DNA of 64,000 bases from an uncultured Selenomonadales bacterium. GTDB lineage: Bacteria; Bacillota; Negativicutes; Selenomonadales; Selenomonadaceae. Where the stretch lies: assembly GCA_900321035.1 (NCBI GenBank), contig ONUH01000003.1:1-64000 (forward strand). The letters run 5' to 3'. Position numbers and translations under genes: made by a program. The notes under the pieces are model-generated. The model searched no databases and had not been told where the DNA came from. It saw only the letters and a program-made list of their open reading frames with translations. Below are positions 33,723 through 41,289 of this stretch, in pieces; position 1 is the first letter of the stretch; each line of letters starts with the position of its first letter.

Positions 33723-34879
33723 AAAAACTGGACGCCGGGATCTACCTTTTCGCCCTCGGCCATTTCTGCGTGGACTGGGCGCAGGGCGCGATTCCCGCGC
33801 TGCTTCCCTACTTCGTGCAGAATTACGGGCTTTCCTATCAAGAGGCCGGGTCGCTGATTTTCGCCAACGTCCTGCTTTCCTCGGTGCTCCAGCCCGTCTT
33901 CGGCTATTACTCCGACAAGATTTCACTGCCGTGGCTGATTCCGCTGGGCCCGCTTTTTTGCGGCCTCTCCATTTCGCTGATCGGCTTTTCCTCGTCTTAT
34001 TGGACGGTATTTTGCGCCGCCATGGTATGCGGCCTTGGAAGCGCGCTGTTCCATCCCGAGGCGGCGCTTCTGGTGGGGCGGATTGCGGGTCTGCAAAAAG
34101 GGCAGGCGCTTTCCACCTTCTCCGTAGGCGGGAACGCGGGCTTCGCCGTCGGCCCCCTCATGGCGGGCTTCTGCGCCTACACGCTGGGCATCCGATCGCT
34201 CCTCGTCTTCGGCGCGGTCAATGCCTGTGCCGTTCTGCTCATCGCGCGCCGCCTGCCCTCCGCCCTCGAACGCGCGAAAGCCGAGGCTTATGCCGGCGCG
34301 AAAAGCAGCGCGCCGCAAAAGGCGAACGACTGGAGTTCCTTCGGGCGGCTTTCCGTCGCCATTCTCGCCCGCTCCCTGGGCTTCACGCTCAGCAATACCT
34401 TCATTCCCCTTTTCTGGGTCAACGTGCTGGGCGCTTCGCCGGAGCAGGGCACGACCGCGCTCTCCGCGCTGTTCGTCATGGGCGCCGTCGTCACCTACAT
34501 CGGCGGGCTCGCCGCCGACCGCGCGGGCTTCGTCCCCATACTGCGCGTCTCGTTTCTCGTCATGATTCCGGCGATGGCATGCTTCGTGAACAGCGGGAAC
34601 GTATGGCTCTCGTCGCTACTGCTCCTGCCCGTGGCCGTTTCCATTTTCCTGCCCTACAGCCCCATCGTCGTGCTTGGGCAGGCGTACCTCGGCAAAAACG
34701 CGGGCTTCGCCTCCGGCGTCACGCTGGGGCTTTCCACCACCATCGGCGGCATCCTCGCCCCGGTCGTGGGCTGGGCCGCCGACCGCTGGGGCATGGTGAC
34801 GGCGCTGCAGATTCTTTGGATCGCGGGCGTATTCGGCAGCCTCGCCGCGTTCACGCTGCGGGAACCGGAAAAACTCTGA
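33719..34879 (+). CDS. MFS transporter, fosmidomycin-resistance (Fsr) type
   Basis: The 386-residue protein has about 12 hydrophobic segments and the MFS loop GYYSDK in the N-terminal half. The N-terminal FALGHFCVDWAQGAIPALLPYF pattern resembles the Fsr-type efflux proteins. It is translationally coupled to the DNA-repair pair by an ATGA overlap. The substrate is unknown; export of an alkylating or toxic compound would fit the context but is inference. Confidence 0.85.
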   Translation: MKKLDAGIYLFALGHFCVDWAQGAIPALLPYFVQNYGLSYQEAGSLIFANVLLSSVLQPVFGYYSDKISLPWLIPLGPLFCGLSISLIGFSSSYWTVFCAAMVCGLGSALFHPEAALLVGRIAGLQKGQALSTFSVGGNAGFAVGPLMAGFCAYTLGIRSLLVFGAVNACAVLLIARRLPSALERAKAEAYAGAKSSAPQKANDWSSFGRLSVAILARSLGFTLSNTFIPLFWVNVLGASPEQGTTALSALFVMGAVVTYIGGLAADRAGFVPILRVSFLVMIPAMACFVNSGNVWLSSLLLLPVAVSIFLPYSPIVVLGQAYLGKNAGFASGVTLGLSTTIGGILAPVVGWAADRWGMVTALQILWIAGVFGSLAAFTLREPEKL

Positions 34880-35037
34880 CGCCGACGCAAACGTGAGTTT
34901 CCCCATCGTCTTTTCAGTCTTTTTTTAGGAATCCGTGTTTTAATGGAACAAATTTTGCAGCCGAAGCGGACGCCGGCGCATCGCACGGGCCGGACGGATC
35001 CGCAATTTCGCTAAGATTAAGATAAGGAAGAACCGGA

Positions 35038-36462
35038 TTGAGCAAACAAAAGAACAAGAAATATAAGCCGGCGCACCGCAAGAAGAACGACCGTTCCTAT
35101 CTGCTTTGGGTGTTTTTCGCCGTCCTCATCGGCGCGGGCATCGGCCTGGGATTTTACTTCGCCTCTTCGAGCCTTTTCGACAAGCCCCACCGGCGGCCCC
35201 GCACCGACGCGCGTCCCTACCAGACCACGGAAACGCTCCTGGTGGCGAAGGACAAGACCACCGTCATGATCATGGGCGTGGACGAGCGCATAGACGACGT
35301 GGGCCGTTCCGACACTCTGATGCTGGCCACTGTGGACCCGAAGAAAAAGAGCGCGTCGCTGCTCTCGATTCCGCGGGATACCCGCGTCCACATCCCCGGC
35401 TATGGCTACGACAAGATCAACGTCGCTTATTCCCTCGGCGGCCATGAACTGACGCAGGACACCGTGGAGGAATTCCTCGACACGCCGGTGGAGCATTACG
35501 TCCTCATCAAAGTCCCCGCCTTCAAGCGCATCATCGACGCCATCGGCGGCGTGGACATCGACGTGGAAAAGCGCATGTACTACGTGGACGAATGGGACGA
35601 CGACGGGGGCCTCGTCATCGACCTGTATCCGGGCAAGCAGCACATGGACGGCAAGACCGCCATCACCTACGTCCGTTACCGCGACGAAGACGGCGACATC
35701 GGGCGCATCGAGCGGCAGCAGAAATTCATGAAAGCCGTCCTCGACCAGGTCATGTCGCCTTCCATTCTCCCGCGGCTGCCGGACGTTATCCGTGAAGTCA
35801 TGGGCTCCGTGCAGACCGACCTTTCCTTCCGTCAGCTTCTGGAACTGGCGGGCGCTTTGAAGGAAGCGCAGTCCAACGGCCTCAAGACGAAAATGGTCGC
35901 CGGCCGTCCCCTCTATATCGACGAAATCAGCTATTGGATTCCCGACGTCTACGACGCCCGCGAGGACATGGCGGACATGCTGGGCATCACCATCAGCGAG
36001 AACGCGAAAGCGGAAATGAATCGCGACGCGTCCGCGTATCAGGCGTCGATTCCTGCCAACGCCAAGGAAGTGCCGGAAGACGACAAGACGATCGGACGTC
36101 TCATCCGCGAGGGCTCAAAACCGCCCCGAGACGGAGACAGGGACAGCGTGACGAGCCCGACGTCTCCGCGCAGCGGCAAGGGCTCGGACGAACGGCCTTC
36201 CTCTCTTCCGCCGAGACAAGGCACATCGCAGTCAACCGTTCCTTCGACGGCTCCGACGACGGAGTCCAACACGGAGGAGCCCGAAACAGCGGCGTCAACA
36301 AAACAGCCTGCGGAGACTGAGACGGAAAGCAATCCCTCCTCCAGTGAGGAAACCGTATCGAAGCCGACAACCCCGGCGCCTCCCGCTGCGCCGACGACGC
36401 CGTCAAGGCCGTCGCCCAGCAGCGTGCCTCCTCGGCTCGGCTCGTCGGGCAAACAAAACTGA
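35038..36462 (+). CDS. LytR-CpsA-Psr (LCP) family protein
   Basis: The 474-residue protein has a basic cytoplasmic start, one membrane helix (about residues 20-42) and an LCP domain (about residues 70-250) with VMIMGVDERIDDVGRSDTLMLATVD, SIPRDTRVHIPGYG and YVRYRDEDGDIGRIERQQ. A long Ser/Thr/Pro-rich tail (about residues 355-474) looks disordered and extracytoplasmic. LCP enzymes attach undecaprenyl-linked glycans to the cell wall. The start codon is TTG, eight bases after AAGGAAG. The tail is longer than usual for the family. Confidence 0.9.
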   Translation: MSKQKNKKYKPAHRKKNDRSYLLWVFFAVLIGAGIGLGFYFASSSLFDKPHRRPRTDARPYQTTETLLVAKDKTTVMIMGVDERIDDVGRSDTLMLATVDPKKKSASLLSIPRDTRVHIPGYGYDKINVAYSLGGHELTQDTVEEFLDTPVEHYVLIKVPAFKRIIDAIGGVDIDVEKRMYYVDEWDDDGGLVIDLYPGKQHMDGKTAITYVRYRDEDGDIGRIERQQKFMKAVLDQVMSPSILPRLPDVIREVMGSVQTDLSFRQLLELAGALKEAQSNGLKTKMVAGRPLYIDEISYWIPDVYDAREDMADMLGITISENAKAEMNRDASAYQASIPANAKEVPEDDKTIGRLIREGSKPPRDGDRDSVTSPTSPRSGKGSDERPSSLPPRQGTSQSTVPSTAPTTESNTEEPETAASTKQPAETETESNPSSSEETVSKPTTPAPPAAPTTPSRPSPSSVPPRLGSSGKQN

Positions 36463-36474
36463 ACTGTCATTCAG

Positions 36475-36512
36475 AACGTCGATGCAGGATATTCCTGCAT
36501 CGACGTTTTTTG
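36475..36512 (+). terminator. Terminator of the LCP gene
   Basis: A 15-bp perfect stem (36475-36489 with 36493-36507, loop TAT) is followed by TTTTTG. It ends just before the next promoter's -35 box. Confidence 0.9.
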
Positions 36513-36592
36513 TTGACAAGCAAATATTTTTCCTGTACGATAATAAAAAATTTCTATCGTTAAAAAATTATATATAAATTTTTATTATCGTA
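36513..36592 (+). promoter_or_regulatory. Promoter with overlapping AT-rich palindrome, radical SAM gene
   Basis: TTGACA (36513-36518), a 17-base spacer and TACGAT (36536-36541) form a near-consensus promoter. An inverted repeat begins exactly at the -10 box: TACGATAATAAAAAATTT (36536-36553) mirrors AAATTTTTATTATCGTA (36576-36592) with one bulged A. It could be an operator or a 5' mRNA stem. The ribosome binding site AGAAGGAG follows. Confidence 0.65.
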
Positions 36593-36616
36593 AATTTTAC
36601 AGAAGGAGATGATCGC

Positions 36617-37516
36617 ATGTATTTCGACGACTACAACAGCCCGGTATTTCGCCCGCCCAGCGAGGCGCGGAGCTTTATCCTGCGACTGACGCGCGGCTGC
36701 GCGCACAACAAATGCACCTACTGCAATATGTATCGCGGCGTTCCGTTCCAAGTGCTGACCGATGAACAGATCATGCGCCAGATTGACATGGCGCAGGCGT
36801 ACAACGCGAAAGCCGTGCGCCGGGTATTTTTCGCGGACGGCGACGCGCTGGTGCTTTCCACCGAGCGGCTGCTCCGCGTGCTGAAGACGCTGCACGAAGT
36901 TTTCCCGAATTTCGAGCGCGCTTCGTCCTATGCCGCGCCGAAGGATATCCTGCGGAAATCCGTGGAGGAGCTGCGGCAGCTTCGCGAGGCCGGACTGGAG
37001 CTACTCTACTACGGCATGGAGTCCGGCGACGGCGTGACGCTGGCGAAAATCAATAAGGGCGTGGACGACATAGAATCTATCGAGGTCGGCCAGCGGGTCA
37101 TCGCCGCGGGCATGAAGCTCTCGATGATGGTCATCCTCGGCATCGCCGGCGAAGAGGGCTCGGAGCGCCACGCGCTGGAGACGGCGAAAGCCATCAACGC
37201 CATCCGTCCGACGATGCTCGGCGCGATCTGCCTGATGCTGTACCGCGGCAGCGAGCTCAAAGCGGAATTCGAACGCGGCGAATTCAAGCCCCTCTCCCCC
37301 GCGGGGCTGATGGAGGAACTGAAGCTGATGATCGAGCACGTAGACCTTCCCGCGACCGAGCACTGCCTGTTCCGCAGCAACCACATCTCGAACTATGTGC
37401 CGCTGAAAGCGACGCTGCCTGAGGACAAGGAGCAGCTCCTCCGCGACATCACTTACAGCATCGAAGAGCTGAAAAAGCTCAAGGACTGGGACGTTTACAA
37501 CCACGACAAATATTGA
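36617..37516 (+). CDS. Radical SAM protein of unknown substrate
   Basis: The 299-residue protein has the radical SAM cluster motif as CAHNKCTYC (Cys-x4-Cys-x2-Cys) at about residues 32-40, followed by the GVPF and GMESGDGVTL patterns of Elp3/HemN-like SAM barrels. There is no extra Cys-rich domain and no B12-binding domain. It stands alone, with its own promoter and palindrome. The Cys-x4-Cys spacing differs from the usual x3, which is seen in a subset of the superfamily. Confidence 0.85.
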   Translation: MYFDDYNSPVFRPPSEARSFILRLTRGCAHNKCTYCNMYRGVPFQVLTDEQIMRQIDMAQAYNAKAVRRVFFADGDALVLSTERLLRVLKTLHEVFPNFERASSYAAPKDILRKSVEELRQLREAGLELLYYGMESGDGVTLAKINKGVDDIESIEVGQRVIAAGMKLSMMVILGIAGEEGSERHALETAKAINAIRPTMLGAICLMLYRGSELKAEFERGEFKPLSPAGLMEELKLMIEHVDLPATEHCLFRSNHISNYVPLKATLPEDKEQLLRDITYSIEELKKLKDWDVYNHDKY

Positions 37517-37568
37517 TGAAACGATGAACAAAACCTAAGAAACATGAAAACAATCTGGCTCACAAAAA

Positions 37569-37600
37569 AACGCCGGTTTCCGACATTGGAATCCGACGTT
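37569..37600. terminator. Shared terminator of convergent genes
   Basis: An imperfect 13-bp stem (37569-37581 with 37588-37600, two mismatches) has an A-run on the left and TTTTTT on the right. It lies between the radical SAM gene and the exported protein gene at 37613. Confidence 0.6.
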
Positions 37601-37612
37601 TTTTCTATTTTG

Positions 37613-38344
37613 TCATTCCGTTTCTTTCGGGGGCATCGGGGGCGGAACCGGGATCGGTTCTTCTCCGCCTCTCATGCGGGGACCGTGTCCCATTCCGGGG
37701 CCGCCCATCATCCATCCGTGACGGAAGGCTTCCCGCAGGACGGAAGCGTCGAGGCCGAGTTCCTTCGCCACGTCGTCCCAGCCGTTGTTGATTCTTTTCA
37801 TCGCGAGAATGTCGCGGGCATTTTTCCCGGAAGCTTTGCCGAGCACGCCCGCCGCGCGCACGTCTCTCGGGTTGTAGCCCTCCCGGAGCAACGTCCGCGC
37901 CTCCTCCGGCGTCAAATTCGTCTTTTCGTCGGCGATGCGCGCCGCCATCAGCTCGCCCATCGTTTCGTGAATCATTTCCCGGGTCACGCCCAGCGAGTCC
38001 CCGACGGCGCGCCAGTCGCCCTTCTCCTCATAGATTGCCATGACCTCCGCAAAGGTATGACCGCTGGTCCTCGCCAGCATGGAGCAGGGAAACACCTCGC
38101 GGAACGCCCGCGGATTTTCCGCAAGATACGCGGCGACCTCCGCCTCGTCCACGCCGAACATCTCCGCCGCCCGCGCCGCAGCCTCCTCGTCGTTCATGCG
38201 CCACGGGGCCTGGCCCATGCGATGATGTCCCGACTGCGGGCCGCCGTGTCCGCCCGCCGGCGCCGCCTGCGCCGCGGCGCCGAAAAAGCCCGCCCCCAGC
38301 AAAAGACCGCCGGCCATCAAGGCCGCAATACATTTCCTGTTCAC
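37613..38344 (-). CDS. Exported helical-repeat protein of unknown function
   Basis: The 243-residue protein has a signal peptide (about 27 residues), a His/Gly-rich linker (about residues 30-48), then two related helical units. Unit 1 contains LARTSGHTFAEVMAIYEEKG and unit 2 contains LGKASGKNARDILAMKRINN, each followed by a short D(S)LG(V/L)-type turn. The C-terminus is Gly/Met/Pro-rich. I do not recognise the family. The start is GTG with an AAGGAGG ribosome binding site. It is monocistronic. Confidence 0.7.
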   Translation of the reverse strand: MNRKCIAALMAGGLLLGAGFFGAAAQAAPAGGHGGPQSGHHRMGQAPWRMNDEEAAARAAEMFGVDEAEVAAYLAENPRAFREVFPCSMLARTSGHTFAEVMAIYEEKGDWRAVGDSLGVTREMIHETMGELMAARIADEKTNLTPEEARTLLREGYNPRDVRAAGVLGKASGKNARDILAMKRINNGWDDVAKELGLDASVLREAFRHGWMMGGPGMGHGPRMRGGEEPIPVPPPMPPKETE

Positions 38345-38519
38345 AGTAAAACCTCCTTGCCTGCACGCAAATTATTTCGCTCTGGTATCAGTATAACCGA
38401 AACAAATTAAACGCGCCTTAAAATTTTGACGGCGGAAAAACTTTTTTCTCCCTGCCGCGTTTTTCGGAGGAAACAGCGACCTTTGGCCCCTTATTTCATT
38501 TTTAGGGCCCTCTTTCACA

Positions 38520-38549
38520 TTGAACAACCCCGTTGATTTATGTTAAAAT
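38520..38549 (+). promoter_or_regulatory. Candidate promoter of the signalling module
   Basis: TTGAAC (38520-38525) and TAAAAT (38544-38549) are 18 bases apart, about 50 bases before the HD-GYP gene start. A GGGAGGTGA ribosome binding site follows. Confidence 0.5.
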
Positions 38550-38600
38550 TCAGAAATAGGGTAAAATAGGAAGTGTTGCCCTGCATAGGGAGGTGATTTC

Positions 38601-40007
38601 ATGGGCAAAGGAAAAATCCTGCTGTTGGGGCAGGACGAAGTCAACTTGGCGATGACGGAAATGATCCTGTCCGAGTTCGACTACGAAGTGAGCACGGCGA
38701 CTGACGGTGAGGAAGCCGTCCGTTTGCTGACGGAGTCCAGGCACGACCTTCTGCTCATCGACGTCATTATGCAGCCGATGAACGGAATCGAAATACTGGA
38801 GCGCATCCGCGAAATTCCGGGGCTCCGGGACATAAACACCATCTTCCTGACGGCGTCCTCCCCGCGCATGGATTTGAGCGAAGCGCTCCGACTCGGCGTC
38901 CTCGACTTCATTCCCAAGCCGGTGCTGCCTGAATCGCTGTTTGCCGCGGTTCGGCAGGCAATGCAAAAGACCGTGAAGGAAAAGATCCTCGCCGTGGACG
39001 ACGACGAGATGAACCTGTTCACGATACAGGAAATATTCGGCATCCGCTACGACGTCCGCTGTGCGGCCTCAGGCGCGGAAGCCCTTCGGGAAATCGAGCG
39101 GGAGCGTCCCGATCTGGTGCTGCTGGATTTCCACATGCCGGAAATGGACGGCATCGAGGTCCTGCAGCACATCCGGGACATCGACGGCTGCGAGAACCTG
39201 CCCGTAGTCTTCCTGACCGCGGACACCGGCGCCGATACCGAAGCCGTCCTCTTTGAAGCGGGCGCCATGGACTTCATCGCCAAGCCCTTCGTCATGCAGG
39301 TGGCCATGCAGCGCATCCACCGCATCCTGAACCTCAAGCATCTGCAGGATTCCCTGCAGGACGAGGTGGACCGGAAGACGTCGGAGCTCCTGGACAGCAA
39401 CCAGCGGCTGAAGGCCCTCTCTGACCAGATCATACACGCGCTGACCAGCGCCGTCGATACCAAGGACCGTTACACCAACGGCCATTCGGAGCGGGTGGCG
39501 GAATACGCGCGGGAAATCTCCCGCCGCCTCGGAAAGTCCCCGAAGGAAACCAACGAGATCTACAATATCGCCCTGCTGCACGACATCGGCAAGATCGGCA
39601 TCTCGGACGCCATCATCAGCAAGCCCAGCCGGCTCAACGACGAAGAGTATGAGATCATCAAGAGCCACACCATAAAAGGATACGAGATCCTCAAGAACAT
39701 TTCCGAAATACCGGGTCTCCCCATCGGCGCGCGCTGGCATCACGAACGGTACGACGGCACCGGCTATCCGGACGGCAAAACGGGCAAAGACATTCCCGAG
39801 GTCGCCCGGATCATCTGCATCGCCGACGCGTACGACGCCATGTCTTCCGACAGGAGCTACCGCAAGGCGCTGCCGCAAGCCATCGTCCGCGAAGAGATCG
39901 AGCAGGGCAAGGGCGTCCAGTTCGACCCGAAGATCGCCGACGTCATGCTGCAGATGATCGACGAGGATACGAACTACAGCCTGCGCGGCATCATGGAATC
40001 ACATTAA
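38601..40007 (+). CDS. Response regulator with two receiver domains and an HD-GYP output
   Basis: The 468-residue protein has REC1 (about residues 4-120, phospho-acceptor Asp near 53 in LLIDVIM), REC2 (about 127-245, Asp near 174 in LLDFHMP) and an HD-GYP domain (about 285-465). The last has HDIGKIG at about 326 and HHERYDGTGYPDG at about 379-391. HD-GYP domains hydrolyse cyclic di-GMP. It is followed 39 bases later by a FIST protein and then by a hybrid kinase, its likely partner. A short coiled coil joins REC2 to the output domain. Confidence 0.92.
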   Translation: MGKGKILLLGQDEVNLAMTEMILSEFDYEVSTATDGEEAVRLLTESRHDLLLIDVIMQPMNGIEILERIREIPGLRDINTIFLTASSPRMDLSEALRLGVLDFIPKPVLPESLFAAVRQAMQKTVKEKILAVDDDEMNLFTIQEIFGIRYDVRCAASGAEALREIERERPDLVLLDFHMPEMDGIEVLQHIRDIDGCENLPVVFLTADTGADTEAVLFEAGAMDFIAKPFVMQVAMQRIHRILNLKHLQDSLQDEVDRKTSELLDSNQRLKALSDQIIHALTSAVDTKDRYTNGHSERVAEYAREISRRLGKSPKETNEIYNIALLHDIGKIGISDAIISKPSRLNDEEYEIIKSHTIKGYEILKNISEIPGLPIGARWHHERYDGTGYPDGKTGKDIPEVARIICIADAYDAMSSDRSYRKALPQAIVREEIEQGKGVQFDPKIADVMLQMIDEDTNYSLRGIMESH

Positions 40008-40046
40008 CCCGTTGTCGTCCCGGCACAGGAAAGGAGGAATCCCGTC

Positions 40047-41246
40047 ATGGATTCTGTCGTGCTGTACACGGAGGAAATCGACGATCTGCAGGAAGCGGCC
40101 AAGGAGCTTTTCGACCAGGCGAAAGCGTTCCCGCTGAAAAAGAATTCCGTCGCCCTCCTGTACGCGGAAGAGGAAACCGATTTGAAAGCGCTTTACGCCC
40201 TGCTGTCAAAACAGTGGGATTTCCCCGTCCTCGGCTGCACGGCCATGGCCATGCTCATGTCCAACAAGGGATACCGCAGCATCGGCATCTCCGTCATGCT
40301 GATGACCGGCGACGACGTTTCTTTCGCCGCCGGCATTTCCGACGCCCTGCGCCGGGAAAACTGCGAATCGGAGATTGCCCGGACGTACGCGGCGGTGAAG
40401 GCGCAGCTTCCCTCCGAAGAAAAGCTGATCATCACCTTCGGCGGCATGCCCATGGAGGAAGACCATGTCGCAGGCGACGAAGCGGTGCGCGCCATCGAGA
40501 AAGCCTGTGGGAGGTATGTTCCCATTTTCGGCGGTCTCGCTTCCGACGGCTTTACCTGTACCAACGCCTGCGTTTTCTGCAACGGGGAAACGGGCGCCCA
40601 TCGTCAGGCCTTTCTGCTGGTCGCGGGAAACATCAGCCCGCAGGTCATCGAAGTCAACTCCATCGAGAACCGGGCGAATTTCACTTACAAAGTCACCGAA
40701 TCTAACCGGAACCAAGTCTTCCGCCTCGGCGACGGCACATTCGTGGAAGCCCTGAAACATGAGGGTATCGTCGTCAAGACAGGGACGATCATCAACGATT
40801 ATCTGCTTTCGCCCTTTATCCTGGAGCGTTCGTACCCCAACGGCGACACCGTCGAAGTCGCCCGCACCCTCTTCACGCTGGATGAGGAAACGGGCTCCGG
40901 CACGTTCCTCGGTTCGGTGCCGGAGAGCTCCATTCTCGGCGTCGGCATCATCAACCGCTCCGACGTGCAGAATTCCGTAGAACAGGCCTGCGACGAAATG
41001 GTCGAGGCGATTTCCGCCGCTCCCGGCCAATACACGACGCTGCTCTGCATGTCCTGCTGCGCCCGCTTCCTCGCCATGGCCAGCAACACGGACGCGGAAA
41101 TGGACGCCTGCCGCGGACGGCTGCCCGGCGGCATGTCCTTCCTCGGCATGTACGGCAACGGGGAATTCTGCCCGAGCCGGGGCAGCCGGACCGGCGAATA
41201 CCACAATCTGTTCCACAACTTCACCTTCGCCATGGTGGCGCTGTAA
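40047..41246 (+). CDS. FIST-domain sensor protein
   Basis: The 399-residue soluble protein has FIST_N (about residues 25-215) and FIST_C (about 225-375) domains, with the motifs GCTAMAMLM, FGGLASDGF and the C-terminal GMSFLGMYGNGEF. FIST proteins are thought to be small-ligand sensors in signalling. It lies between an HD-GYP response regulator and a hybrid kinase, so the three probably form one pathway. The Cys-rich MSCCARF stretch is typical of the FIST_C domain. Confidence 0.88.
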   Translation: MDSVVLYTEEIDDLQEAAKELFDQAKAFPLKKNSVALLYAEEETDLKALYALLSKQWDFPVLGCTAMAMLMSNKGYRSIGISVMLMTGDDVSFAAGISDALRRENCESEIARTYAAVKAQLPSEEKLIITFGGMPMEEDHVAGDEAVRAIEKACGRYVPIFGGLASDGFTCTNACVFCNGETGAHRQAFLLVAGNISPQVIEVNSIENRANFTYKVTESNRNQVFRLGDGTFVEALKHEGIVVKTGTIINDYLLSPFILERSYPNGDTVEVARTLFTLDEETGSGTFLGSVPESSILGVGIINRSDVQNSVEQACDEMVEAISAAPGQYTTLLCMSCCARFLAMASNTDAEMDACRGRLPGGMSFLGMYGNGEFCPSRGSRTGEYHNLFHNFTFAMVAL

Positions 41247-41289
41247 GACGCGCCGCCCACCGGCGCAAATGAAGCACAGGGGTAATGAT

